Source of the DNA: Molanna angustata
Taxonomy: Eukaryota > Arthropoda > Insecta > Trichoptera > Molannidae
DNA: 64,000 bases
Assembly (NCBI GenBank): GCA_963576475.1
Contig: OY754990.1
Coordinates: forward strand, 17,000,206-17,064,205
Reading direction: 5' to 3'
The translations under genes were made by a program, and so were the position numbers. The notes beneath the pieces are model-generated. The model did no database searches, had not been told where the DNA came from, and saw only the letters and a program-made list of their open reading frames with translations. Shown here piece by piece: positions 22,751 to 33,182 of this stretch; position 1 is the first letter of the stretch, and each line of letters opens with the position of its first letter.

Positions 22751-22962
22751 AACGGCTCATCACAATACTGTCAAATAAGGTACAAACAAACATAATATAC
22801 GTTTTATACACAACTAACCTGACATATATGTACCTGCTAGCTGCAACAAACTTTTTTTTTACAAGCACTGATCACTGATTTCACTGATTTGACATCTTTT
22901 CACTGTTTTATTTTTATATTCACGGCACAACACTTCAATAAATACAAATATATTTCTCAAAA

Positions 22963-24057
22963 ATGGCCGAAGAACAACATTGTAAATCATGCACCTATAT
23001 TATTAAGACAGAGGAAACTATAAGATGTACAAAATGCCTAAATGTATTCCATTATAATTGTGCAGGAATGACTTTATTAAATTTTAAAAAACTCTCAACT
23101 AAAGCAATAAACACACATCGCTGTCAAAAGTGTAAAGAAACAAACTCAAAGACAAATATGATTCGATCTCCATTAACGATCAATCAACAAACTTCTTCGT
23201 CTTCTATGTCAAGCGATGACAGCGAAATGTTGCCACTCACTAGAAAAGCGTTTCTGGCGGAATTTGGAGAATTCAAAAACACAATTTTAAAATTAATTCA
23301 CGACAAATTTTATGAAACGAAAAATAAATACGACGAAATATTACAACAAAATGAAAAAATTCTCCAATCCATTCAATTTATCAGCAATCAACAAGATGAC
23401 TTCAAAAACAAAATTGAAATTCTGGAAAAAACTTGCAAGGAGCAGGAACAAAATCATCTGAAGATGGAAAGGAATATGGAAAGGGTCGATAATCTGGAAG
23501 TGGAAATAACTAATCTGAAAAAAACCATCTCGTACCTGGAGAGGCAAAGTAACGAAAGTGAACAAGAAACACTAAATAATAATATTGAAATACACTGCCT
23601 CCCCGAAAATAATGACGAAAACCTTAAGAAGACCATTATAAACATCGCAGAAACTGTTGGATATAAATTGAAACATGAGGATTTAGTAACTGTCAATAGA
23701 TTAACACCCCGCTACCGCCAACCCCTGCAGTCAGGATCAACCACTACCACCAGACCAAGAAATATTATTGCCCAAATCTCTTCGAAAAGGACAAAGGACG
23801 AGTTGCTGGCAGCAATAAAGAAGAATAAAGGCGTCAGTACTTCTTCACTGGGTCTTTCAGGAGAAAACGTCAAAATATTTGTAAACGATCATCTTACAAC
23901 GAGGAACAAGCTGATCCTGAGGGCGGCCAAGGAATTCAAAAAGACAAATAACTATAATTTTTTGTGGGTACGCAACTCCAAAATCTATTTGCGAAAAAAC
24001 GAGCTTTCCGGACCAGTTTGTATCTCCAGTATGAATCAACTAGCGAATCTTACTTGA
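22963..24057 (+). CDS. LINE ORF1 protein: PHD finger, coiled coil, FP-like C-terminal domain
   Basis: 364 codons. Residues 7-57 form a C4HC3 PHD-type zinc finger (C7, C10, C22, C25, H30, C33, C54, C57). A charged, heptad-like stretch at about 95-200 looks like a coiled coil, likely for oligomerisation. From about residue 205 (NNIEIHCLPENNDENL) it resembles the C-terminal domain shared with baculovirus FP25K-like proteins and many insect retrotransposon ORF1s. PHD fingers in ORF1 are known from CR1-like LINEs. The expected role is RNA binding and assembly of the retrotransposition particle. The start ATG has a favourable AAAATGG context. No stops or frameshifts. Confidence 0.88.
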   Translation: MAEEQHCKSCTYIIKTEETIRCTKCLNVFHYNCAGMTLLNFKKLSTKAINTHRCQKCKETNSKTNMIRSPLTINQQTSSSSMSSDDSEMLPLTRKAFLAEFGEFKNTILKLIHDKFYETKNKYDEILQQNEKILQSIQFISNQQDDFKNKIEILEKTCKEQEQNHLKMERNMERVDNLEVEITNLKKTISYLERQSNESEQETLNNNIEIHCLPENNDENLKKTIINIAETVGYKLKHEDLVTVNRLTPRYRQPLQSGSTTTTRPRNIIAQISSKRTKDELLAAIKKNKGVSTSSLGLSGENVKIFVNDHLTTRNKLILRAAKEFKKTNNYNFLWVRNSKIYLRKNELSGPVCISSMNQLANLT

Positions 24058-24381
24058 ATGATATTGCTTATTTTTTATTTCTGTTTGATTACTTCTATTT
24101 TCTTATTTTTCAAATCTATGTATATCTGTTGCTATTATATTGTATTATCTTATCGCTGCCAAATTTTAATTTCTATGAACATATTAATCACATAAACGTA
24201 ATATCAAATACATTACATATATACACACATTACAACATCAACACCACAACCCATACTTACACAGGCGAACTTATGTTGAATTTGATTAGGCGTGCTGAAG
24301 GTGGACCTCTGACAAGCGTTTTCATTTATGTTATTCTTTTTAAATTTATTTCGATACATATATTTATATTTACGTTCAAAA

Positions 24382-27258
24382 ATGACTGAAACAATTAGTA
24401 TTTATTATCAAAATGTCCGAGGCCTGCGAACTAAAACTCATGATTTTCTACAAAGTGTACTACTAAATGATTATGACATAATTTGTATTACAGAGTCATG
24501 GTTGATAGAAAGTATTACCGACGACGAGATATTTGACAAACGTTACAATGTGTACAGACGAGACCGAAACATTACCCTTAATAATAGTTGTAATCACAAT
24601 AATAATGGCAAATTAACCGGAGGAGGAGTTGCTATAGCAGTCGATAGAAAATACACCGCAAAACTTGAAAAAACGTGGCTTTCTAATGCCGAGGATATTT
24701 GGATAAGTCTTAAACTACATCTCTCAAAAAAGCGAAATTTTTCAATTCATTTATGTTGCACCTATATACCGGGAGTTGGACCGAAACTATCGGCTTCAGA
24801 TAGATTAGCACTCGTCGCAAACCATACTGATAATATTTGTAAAATGACTACACTATTCCCAGACGATATTTTTATCGTATTAGGAGATTATAATATGCCT
24901 AGCATAACCTGGAATTCTTCCTTATACGTGTCCCCACAACCAAATAATAATGATCAGTGTTCTTCCTTGTTCTGTAACTCTATATCGTTGTCGAATCTAA
25001 CTCAATATAACAATATTACCAATCATAATGGACGAGTTCTTGATATAGTGTTGTCAAATTTACCCCTTACCGTTTCCAAATCTTGTCATTCTTTGGTAAT
25101 TGAAGACCTGCATCATCCTTCCCTCTTAATAGATTTCCAAATCCCTTTTCCCAAGACCGCTTTGAAAAATCCTCAGACTATACGCTTATTCCATAAAGCC
25201 AACTACGACATTATCAACGACTTCTTGACAAAAACTAATTGGTCTTCAGTAATAAACACTTCTGACATTAACACAGCACTTGACAATTTTTATTGTATAC
25301 TGACAAACACTATAGAAACCCATGTACCAAAAAGAACAAAGAAGTCTGACAAATACCCAGTGTGGTATACCTTACCACTGAAAAAAATTATTAAAGAAAA
25401 AATATACTACCACAACAAATGGAAACGTGACAGAAACCCTCTTGATTATCAGACGTTCTCTCTTCTGCGAAAAAGACAAAAGAAAACTGCTGATCTCATC
25501 TTCAAAAATTACATTAACTTGATTGAAAACGGAATACGACAAAACGTAAAAACTTTATGGAATTATGTAAAATCATTCAAAAAGACACCAGACATTCCTG
25601 AGACCATGTTCTTCGGCAATGCCACCTCATCTAATGGAGTAGGCATAGCCAATCTTTTTTCCGACTTCTTCAGCTCAGTGTACATCACACCTAATAGTGT
25701 CACTAACGAAAACAACAGCATCGATAACCCTTATCTTATTAATTCCATCTCCATCGACTATAACAGTACGCTAAAATATCTTCTTAACATAGATATATCA
25801 AAGGGTGCAGGAAACGATAATATTCCTGGAGTTTTTTTGAAAAAATGCGCTCGGGTCCTGGCACACCCGTTGTGTTATATATTCAAATTGTCACTTATTA
25901 ACGGCACATTCCCTGAAATATGGAAAACCGCTCTTGTTCATCCCATACTGAAAAACGGTGATAAACACGATGTCACTAACTATAGGCCCATCTCCAAACT
26001 CCCAATTATCAGCAAAGTGTTTGAAAAAATAGTGTATGATCAGGTTTATAGTAAAATATCTTCATATATCACCACTGATCAACACGGTTTTATGAGAAAA
26101 CGTTCTACCACCACTAATTTAGCCCAATTTACTAGTTATCTTCATGATAAAATGGATCAGAGACTGCAAATAGATGCTATATATACTGACTATGCCAAAG
26201 CATTTGACCGCGTAAATCACCCAACTCTCTTGCAAAAATTGTCATTGATAGGTATACATGGTGACCTATTTAGGTGGCTTAAATCATATATTGATAATAG
26301 ACACCAAATAACCTCGGTTAACGGACATTCTTCTAAATGTATTAGCGTGACATCTGGAGTCCCCCAGGGATCTCATTTAGGTCCCCTTCTCTTTAATATT
26401 TATATAAATGACATCGGAAAATGCTTTTACAGTAGTCAAGTATTATTATTTGCCGATGACATGAAAATTTTCAAAACAATCTCAAATTGCTCTGATTGTG
26501 CCGATCTACAGAAGGATTTGGAACGTTTATCCGTTTATTGCAATGAAAATTATCTTTCCTTAAATATATCTAAGTGTTTTTCTATATCTTTCACTAGGAA
26601 GATAAAAGTTGTAAAATACAATTATAAACTGAACAATGTAGTTTTACCGACGAAAACAGACTGCAAAGATCTTGGCGTACACCTTGATTCAAAACTTCTC
26701 TTCGACAAACATATTGAAATTATAGTAAACAAATCTTATAAAATGTTAGGCTTTATATTTAGAATCAGTAAATACTTTAAAAACCCCAATACATTAAAAC
26801 AATTATATTGCTCTCTTGTCAGAGGTCAACTTGAGTACGCATCAACTATATGGAATCCCCAGTACAAGGTTTACATTCACTCGTTGGATCAAATTCAGAA
26901 TATATTCATTAAATATTCAAACTACCGTTGTAACAATACTAACCAACTTACTATACTAACTTCTTTGACCACGCGACGCACAATTTCAGACCTTATGTTC
27001 CTTCACAGTATACTAAATGGAAACATAGAATGTCATGAAATTCTTACCAATATCAAATTTAATACATCTACTCGCCGGACAAGACATACGTCACTTTTCT
27101 TCTCCAATATCTGTAAAACAAATGCTTCCAAAAACGCTCCGATTAACAGAATGATAAACTTATTTAACTCTTATGAAAAGCATGCCGACTTAGACATATT
27201 TTTTGATTCACATATAACCTTCAAAAATAAACTTATATCTAACGTCGTGACATTATAA
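24382..27258 (+). CDS. LINE ORF2 polyprotein: endonuclease and reverse transcriptase, intact
   Basis: 958 codons from this ATG; an in-frame ATG 54 bases earlier (24328) only adds a hydrophobic, UTR-like stretch. The N-terminal 250 residues are an exonuclease-endonuclease-phosphatase domain: QNVRG (N11), ITESW (E38), YIPG (Y128), GDYN (D169, N171), LDIVLSN (D221) and HHPS (H244/H245). This enzyme nicks target DNA. The reverse transcriptase follows: NYRPISKLPIISKVFEKI, TDYAKAFDRV (D603), SGVPQGSHLGPLLFNIYIND and FADD (690-693), so the catalytic aspartates are present. The post-RT region ends with TRRTRHTSLFF. No RNase H was seen. All expected active-site residues look intact. Confidence 0.92.
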   Translation: MTETISIYYQNVRGLRTKTHDFLQSVLLNDYDIICITESWLIESITDDEIFDKRYNVYRRDRNITLNNSCNHNNNGKLTGGGVAIAVDRKYTAKLEKTWLSNAEDIWISLKLHLSKKRNFSIHLCCTYIPGVGPKLSASDRLALVANHTDNICKMTTLFPDDIFIVLGDYNMPSITWNSSLYVSPQPNNNDQCSSLFCNSISLSNLTQYNNITNHNGRVLDIVLSNLPLTVSKSCHSLVIEDLHHPSLLIDFQIPFPKTALKNPQTIRLFHKANYDIINDFLTKTNWSSVINTSDINTALDNFYCILTNTIETHVPKRTKKSDKYPVWYTLPLKKIIKEKIYYHNKWKRDRNPLDYQTFSLLRKRQKKTADLIFKNYINLIENGIRQNVKTLWNYVKSFKKTPDIPETMFFGNATSSNGVGIANLFSDFFSSVYITPNSVTNENNSIDNPYLINSISIDYNSTLKYLLNIDISKGAGNDNIPGVFLKKCARVLAHPLCYIFKLSLINGTFPEIWKTALVHPILKNGDKHDVTNYRPISKLPIISKVFEKIVYDQVYSKISSYITTDQHGFMRKRSTTTNLAQFTSYLHDKMDQRLQIDAIYTDYAKAFDRVNHPTLLQKLSLIGIHGDLFRWLKSYIDNRHQITSVNGHSSKCISVTSGVPQGSHLGPLLFNIYINDIGKCFYSSQVLLFADDMKIFKTISNCSDCADLQKDLERLSVYCNENYLSLNISKCFSISFTRKIKVVKYNYKLNNVVLPTKTDCKDLGVHLDSKLLFDKHIEIIVNKSYKMLGFIFRISKYFKNPNTLKQLYCSLVRGQLEYASTIWNPQYKVYIHSLDQIQNIFIKYSNYRCNNTNQLTILTSLTTRRTISDLMFLHSILNGNIECHEILTNIKFNTSTRRTRHTSLFFSNICKTNASKNAPINRMINLFNSYEKHADLDIFFDSHITFKNKLISNVVTL

Positions 27259-27600
27259 CAATTATTTACAGATTAATTTATTTTTCCCAACCACCCTCAG
27301 CAATATATATTCTTCTCAACTCATGAATCTGTCAATATATGTTCGTCTACACACACATGCACACCCTCTCTCTCACACACACATACATGTTTTACTCTTC
27401 TCTCATACGCGCACCCCACTAATTCACACTTTTTTGATGTATTATTTTGATATTAGGTATAGTACGTAAGAGGTACATGTTATTTCTGTATTTTTATTTA
27501 TTTAATTTTAATAATTGTATGCATGTACTGTGTGCTGTCCTTTGTAAAATAAAAAAAAAAAAAAATAAATATGTGTGTGAGTGTGTCTATATAAGTGTAA

Positions 27601-28297
27601 CGCTACGTCCTACGTAGGCGATTCAAAGCGAACGCGATTGCGAAGCGATGCGGTGCGACGCGGCGGCTCTGTCCTACGTGTGCACGAAATCGTTCCCTCT
27701 GTCGCCAGCTAATGTCATGGATGTACGTATATAAAATACTCAAGAAGTATGTACGGCAGAGAAGTGAAACTAATATTGTGTACTTAGAGAGGTATATTTA
27801 TGGTGGATATCACAATTTGTATGAAGAATTACGTGAACTTGAATTAATAAATGAGACTGAATTTACATCTTTCCGGGAAACATATCAAAATTTGACATTC
27901 GTGCAAGCGAGAGAAAACTTTGTGTGTTTTGAACAACATCCTATTGTAAAATAGCAATAATAAATAAATGTGTTTACTTGTAGTCCCATTTATTTTTGCC
28001 AAATCCTAAAATTCGCGGTTCGATAATTATAATTCTTTTGTCCCATAATATGGGACGTTCATGGACAGAAATTAAAATTTATGTTTCTGACATGTCAAAA
28101 AACAATGGCGCCGCTATCAATTCGCGCGAAAATATCAAACCAACTGATCGCGTTCGCTTCGAATCGCGCAGCGCCGCATCGAAACCAACTCACGGTCGGT
28201 AACGTAGGACACTTCCATAGTTACCGACTGTTTGTTATTTTCGCGCCGCGCCGCGCCGCTTCGCATTCGCTTTGAATCGCCTACGTAGAACGTCGCG
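27601..28297. mobile_element. PIF/Harbinger-type element, internally deleted, TAA target duplication
   Basis: Inverted termini share CTACGTAGGCGATTCAAAGC within about 37 bases. The left end starts CGCTACGTCC and the right end, read inverted, starts CGCGACGTTC. TAA flanks both sides (27598-27600 and 28298-28300), the 3-bp duplication typical of PIF/Harbinger. The termini are strikingly G+C-rich in an A+T-rich setting. At 697 bp it is too short for an autonomous element but keeps an 80-codon open frame. Confidence 0.88.
27712..27954 (+). pseudogene. Probable Harbinger transposase N-terminal remnant
   Basis: 80 codons. The segment YGGYHNLYEELRELEL followed by EFTSFRETYQNLTF fits the N-terminal part of Harbinger/ALP1-like transposases, where a G-x-Y-x-x-L-x-x-EL motif precedes a phenylalanine-rich F-x-x-FRM-type motif. 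That likeness is from memory of the family, not a search. The DDE catalytic core is missing. The frame is open to a TAG and followed by AATAAATAAA, so it may still be transcribed. Confidence 0.55.
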
Positions 28298-28300
28298 TAA

Positions 28301-28735
28301 GATATAATGTATAGGAACCCGCAAGCTCACATAGTTTACTCCAATCAATCTTGATACTTCAATCATCCAGTGAAATTCAATCATTATTACTTGAACTGAT
28401 AGCAGTAGAAAATGAGTTAGGTCCTAAAAGAAAAATATCGACATCCAGATGTTCGTGATTATAAGTGTTCAGTTCATCATGCGTATGAGGGGTGCGTTTT
28501 TCGTGTAAGTATTATTTCGTGTATTATTAAACGTAAACTATCTATAGTTACCAGGTAATAGAGCGTGATTAACGAAATTTTTTATTTATTTTTAATTTAT
28601 CTTTATTTAATAGACGTCAAGTTAGGACGAGAGGTTTTTTACGCCTAACTAACGCGTCATACCAAATATTTCAACATGGTGGACCTTTCACAAATGATAC
28701 GACGCATATTTGAGATTGACAGAAAAATATGTTTG
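28301..28735. other. Unassigned sequence
   Basis: A 43-codon open stretch lies at about 28315-28443 (with LLLELIAVENELGPKRK) and looks compositionally protein-like. It has no start, no recognised family and a stop on each side. Possibly an exon or a transposon remnant. Otherwise A+T-rich. Confidence 0.35.
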
Positions 28736-29545
28736 GATATTTGGTATGAATGGAATGTTTGGTTAAAATAGTATTCGATGGATGCATGCAAAATGGATTG
28801 AGAATGAATGCAACTAAATCTAAAGTGATGGTATTTGAGAAGAGCGAAAGACGAACAAAATGCGAGATAAGTCGAAGTCGATGAATATTTATATTTAGGA
28901 AGCATGTTTCAGCGTGATGGAAGATTGGAAAAAGATATTGAAAGGAGAGTAACGGCAGGTAATAGAGTGAATGGTGCATTAAGACCGGTAATGGCTGACC
29001 CAATTATTTCGAGGCAAGCAAAGCTCGCGGTACACAATGGTATTGTCGCACCGACTCTTATGTATGCTAGTGAGACATGGACATGGCAGAAGACGCATGA
29101 AAGTAGAATTAACGCGGTTGAAATGAGGTCACTAAGACGAATGTGTGGTAAAACGATGTATGATAGAATAAGAAATGAGGATATTAGACGAGAATGTATG
29201 ATTGAAAGAAATATCGTAAGTAAGATTAAAATAAATGCCCTAAGGCGGTTCGGCCACATAGAAAGAATGAGTGATGACCGTCTGACAAAAAAAGTATACA
29301 AGGCTGATAAAAGAGGAATGAAAAGTAGAGGTCGGCCAAGAAAGAGTTGGCACGATCACATAAATGGGATTTTGAAAGATGGAGATGTTAGAAGTAAGAA
29401 TAATAGAAGAGCGTGTATGAGACGATGTATGGACGTGAATGAAGCGAGGAATGTATGTCAAGAGAGAGGAGTCTGGCGTTCGGTTCTCTCTGCCTACCCC
29501 AAATAGGGAAATGGCGTGATGGTATGGTATGGTATGGTATGGACA
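28735..29545 (+). mobile_element. RTE-like LINE, 3' end, mostly open, with pentamer tail
   Basis: The frame from 28904 is open for 200 codons (LEKDIERRVTAGNRVNGALR, ASETWTWQKTHESRINAVEM, RRFGHIERMSDDRLTKKVYK, WRSVLSAYPK). It is preceded by a deleted and frameshifted part back to about 28740. It ends GGCGTGATGG and then has a (TATGG)n tail at 29519-29542. Other copies have TATG units, so the tail unit varies between insertions. Confidence 0.88.
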
Positions 29546-29562
29546 GAAAAATATAATTCTTA

Positions 29563-29606
29563 TAGCCTCCTGAACAAGGCTTGGAAAGCTATTGTTCAGG
29601 AGGCTA
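29563..29606. repeat. Perfect 15-bp inverted repeat with 14-base loop
   Basis: TAGCCTCCTGAACAA at 29563-29577 pairs exactly with TTGTTCAGGAGGCTA at 29592-29606. It is too short for a typical microRNA precursor. It could be a relic of a palindromic element or protein-binding site. Confidence 0.7.
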
Positions 29607-30074
29607 AAGCTCTACCGGAGTTGTATGGCCATCGGAAGTAAGTATAACGTTTTTCCTTATTATTTATCGCAATTGTGCTATCGCACATCATGATGTAACG
29701 ACATGATGTTTTTTTTTTTTTTTGTAATTGCGTAGTTACTCTTTCACTTCTCAATTTCTTTTAAAACTCTTTTGTGTTTTGGTAGATTTATAATATACCG
29801 GTACAACATAACTCTTCGTGTAAGTTACTCTTTCCTCCTCTCTAACAAAAACCTCTAATAATAACTCTCTTTTGTTTTACGAGGCAAGAATGGTGTTCTG
29901 TGTTCTGCTATATCCGCCATACATGGATAATGTGGCACCCTTATTGGGGTAATATGGTATGTTCGCATGTTTACAGAATATACCAAAAAAAAATCTCAAT
30001 TTCGATGAATACTCTTTCATTTAGGTGACTTTTTTAACGCCGCTGGGTTACTCATGAAGTTGATTTAGATTAAT
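29607..30074. other. Unassigned A+T-rich sequence
   Basis: Nothing recognised apart from a T-run at 29710-29722. Confidence 0.4.
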
Positions 30075-30109
30075 CAATGTTTGCGTATATACAATTAAAA
30101 AAATATGCG

Positions 30110-30540
30110 ATATACAAACACATTAAAATAAATTATTTAAAGATAAACTCAAGACACTTTGAAACACTCTCCCTCATATTCCATTCTATAAAATTGCTAT
30201 TTTTGTGGTTAATTTTTATTTTTCTATGTACCTATTGTAATTTTAATGTTGGTATTTTCTTGATTTTGGATGTATTTTTTTTTGTTCTTTCTATATTTTG
30301 TTCTGAAATTGTGTCCTTTTTTATATATAATTGTTAATTGATTTGTTTTATATATTTTATAAGATTTATATATTTTATATGTTTTTTTTGTAAAGTATTC
30401 ATATAGTGTAAATGTAAGCAAAGAGCTGCTGCTTTCCTAAACACAAGCTTCTAGCTTAAATTAGGAAAGGAAATATTAATATGTTGATATATGTAACCAA
30501 ATATTTGTAATCGTATGTATTGTATAATAAATAAATAAAA
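30110..30540 (+). mobile_element. LINE 3' UTR and tail inside the MITE-B left arm
   Basis: T-rich UTR-like DNA with GAGCTGCTGCTTTCCTAAAC and an AATAAATAAATAAAA tail at about 30523-30540. The two sides belong to one MITE-B arm, so this piece is an insertion. No coding part remains. Confidence 0.65.
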
Positions 30541-31087
30541 AACATTGGTACATGTAGGTAAACATGCTTGAAATGAAATAATATTTATGGCGCAGTTCAG
30601 GGGTGACATCTGTGCAAGACACCGTCATCTCATTTATAAGGACTGTTGCTTTCATTGTTTACAAATAAACTAATTTCTCAATAGATGCAATAAACGGTGT
30701 ACCAAATCTTAAGTAGGTAAATGAATAAACTATAAGATTTATAAAGTTTTTTTATTGACAAACTTTTTCAACATCTCAATAGAGACGCAGTAGGGATATC
30801 ATAGAGGAACCAGGAACTCAAGGCACCTACAGGGCTAACGACCTGTCATCGGCTGGTTTACGTGATCACATTATGCGCTTGCGCAACGTTCAACAATTAT
30901 GCCTTCTTATTGAGTTCCCTTATCAATGTAATTTTTGTAAGTTCTATATAATATTTGAATAATGTATAACAATTCACATGAAAATAAGGAATTACACTAT
31001 TGCCATCTATGAAGTAACGAAGAAACCTTTGTTGTAACGCCATCTATTGAGAATTTAATTTATTTGTAAACAATGAAAGCAACAGTC

Positions 31088-31315
31088 GTCCTTGGTGGCT
31101 CACTTGGTTGGGTATCAGACTGCTGATCCAAAGGTCCCGGGTTCGATTCCCGGTGAAGACACAGTTTTTAATTGTGTTTTCAGTCTGGATCTGTGAGACG
31201 ATTAATATTGCAAGTCTCCAGAATGTGACAACTTGTTATTGTGTGCGTGTTAAATTAATATTTGACATAGTACCTGTTAGTTGCCTGAGAAGTGATTTAA
31301 AATAAAAAATTAAAA
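31088..31315 (+). mobile_element. tRNA-derived SINE (family B), complete
   Basis: The head has an A-box-like TGGCTCACTTGG and a perfect B box GGTTCGATTCCC within a pairing T arm (CCGGG/CCCGG). The anticodon arm no longer pairs well. The body runs through 'GTTTTCAGTCTGGATCTGTG' and 'AAGTCTCCAGAATGTGACAA' to 'TTGCCTGAGAAGTGATTT' and an A-rich end. Relative to the opposite MITE-B arm it is an insertion, with (A)CAGTC / CGGTC as a doubtful target duplication. A truncated copy is at 43752-43917. Confidence 0.85.
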
Positions 31316-31456
31316 CGGTCATTATAAATGAGGTGAGAGTGTCTCGCACAGATGTCACCCCTGAACTGCGCCAGAAATATTATTTCATTTTTAGCTTGTT
31401 TACCTACTTGTACCAAGGTGGATGTAAACGAATATTTTTTTTAATTGCATATATGC

Positions 31457-33182
31457 AAAAATTAAAAAAAAGTAAAATAAAAAAGAAGAACAAATAAGAT
31501 ATTATGTCATTCAAAATCAAAAATACGATACGATGTATGAATGTTGATGAGACGATGGATGCATGCTTCAAGAAATAATAATGTTGTATACAGAGAGAAG
31601 CGAATATTGCACCTACCTGGTGGCGAATTTCTTCCTTCTTCTGGAGGTCTTCACGGAAAGCACTCACTGTTCTCTGGTATCACAGCACACACTATGTATA
31701 TTGGTGAAAGACCACTTCCAAACACGGTTTGGGTATATGTATGGGGGCGCACGGCACGTATTTTAATTGATTGTGATTTACAATTCCTAAATGTACTAAT
31801 TGCTAAAGGGGTTTTGCAAAGGACGATTAACTATTATAAATAAAAGAATTAATATGACTTACGGTTTTATTTCCAATTGATAACAAATAAAAGAATGATA
31901 CTTAAAATTAGATATTATATAGATTTTTTAAAGAATAACGCAAAGCACTGCAGTTTGGTCCGTATGAAACGACTCGATGATGAGGGGTATCCAGCACGAA
32001 TGATTTTCAATGCAGCTCAGCGGTCGGTCGAACGGGTCCGCGGCTGCGTAGTGAGATGCGCGGATTTGATGCGCACTCGTCCTCTGTGTTCGTTTGAGAG
32101 CCGCCACATGATCAACACGAAATGTATCGAAACTAATTAACTTCAACTGTGTGTGACGTACATATACGACGAGTTGACGACGATGTATATACTGCTGTAT
32201 TGTACAACTGACTACAATGTAGGTAGCAATATATTAGGAGAGGAAAAGGTCTAGAGTGTTGCCACATTTACCAAACAAATATATAACCAAAATTGTATAT
32301 TTTGTCAAAATGCGGACGAGTTAATAAAGTTGGTATAGCATTTTTATTATTTTGAGTAGTTAATGTTTCCTCTAAACTCTTTTAGTGAAAATCATAAATT
32401 TGTGAAAACGGAGAAACTTCCAAAGCAACTAATGAAATAAATAATACAAGAAACGTCGACAACTTTACATACATATTTCTACAAGAAATACTTGAGATTT
32501 ATCTAAACTAGGTATGTAGTTATGGGGCAGAAGTCGAAATTGGACTGTAAATCATAAATTTTGTAGAGTTTGAAAAATCATTGGACCTGATCTATGATAA
32601 TATATGTGAGAAATTGTAAGTGCAAGCGAGACAGGATGAATGACTGGGACTATATAAGAGAGCTATGTTTGGCGACAGCCATCTTTATTCTTAAGGCTGT
32701 CAACGAGTTCACCTATATTGTATATTGTCCATATTTTCGTGTATCCTTGTAATCTATATCTACATCTATATATATAAATGGATGTACGTATATTTGTTTG
32801 TTTGGGGGGGGGGGGGGACGAACTACGATGACGCTCGAAGTAAAGATTTTTTAATGGAAGTCCTAAAATTTAAAAACGTATTTATTTATTTTATTTTATT
32901 TTATAGAATACAACAGCATTACTATAAAGATTTATACAGATATACAGAGATAATTTTTATGTTGCCAATTATAATATTCTAAATATATTAAGTACATACA
33001 CATTTATTAACAATTATGAAGACAGGATGGGAAAGGAGAGAGATAGGAAGGGGAGTGGGGGGAAGCATTGACCACTAGAAACTCATATTATGATTTGCCT
33101 CATAATATGAGTTTGTATTATGAAACAAATCAATGTCATTGAAACATAAATGAGTTAAGAGTATAATTCGTATCACAGCTGG
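31457..33182. other. Unassigned region with a LINE scrap
   Basis: A 45-bp scrap of the RTE-like family (near 31529-31575, RRCMNVDE equivalent) is visible. A less A+T-rich patch at about 31960-32110 has open frames on both strands but no recognised domain. A G-run of 16 lies at 32802-32817. No gene is supported. Confidence 0.4.

Larger units (their letters stand above)
22750..27570 (+). mobile_element. Full-length or near full-length CR1-like LINE
   Basis: The layout is 5' UTR, ORF1 (22963-24057), a 324-bp spacer, ORF2 (24382-27258), a CA-rich 3' UTR and an A-rich tail at about 27548-27570. Both ORFs are uninterrupted, so this copy may be retrotransposition-competent or was until recently. 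The 5' boundary is uncertain by about 200 bp and no target duplication was established. Shorter relatives of the same family lie at 52123-52945 and 59300-60862. A Harbinger derivative begins 30 bases beyond the tail. Confidence 0.85.
30075..31456. mobile_element. MITE-B, most complete copy, hosting a LINE end and a SINE
   Basis: Both inverted arms are present. The left arm starts TGTTTGCGTATATACAATT and contains TGGCGCAGTTCAGGGGTGAC and TTGCTTTCATTGTTTACAAA. The right arm holds their reverse complements and ends ATTGCATATATGCAAAAA. The core carries ATGCGCTTGCGCAACGTTCA. The left arm is split by 30110-30540 (LINE 3' end) and the right arm by 31088-31315 (SINE). Without these the element would be about 720 bp. 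No transposase; superfamily undetermined. Confidence 0.78.

Noticed and set aside
31088..31165. Functional tRNA gene
   Set aside because: The B box is perfect, but the anticodon arm does not pair and a SINE body and A-rich tail follow. The same holds for 2168-2239 (acceptor unpaired) and 21354-21430 (body and poly-A).
31877..32146. Overlapping open frames on both strands near 32 kb
   Set aside because: Both are short and without family likeness; a more balanced composition alone explains them.
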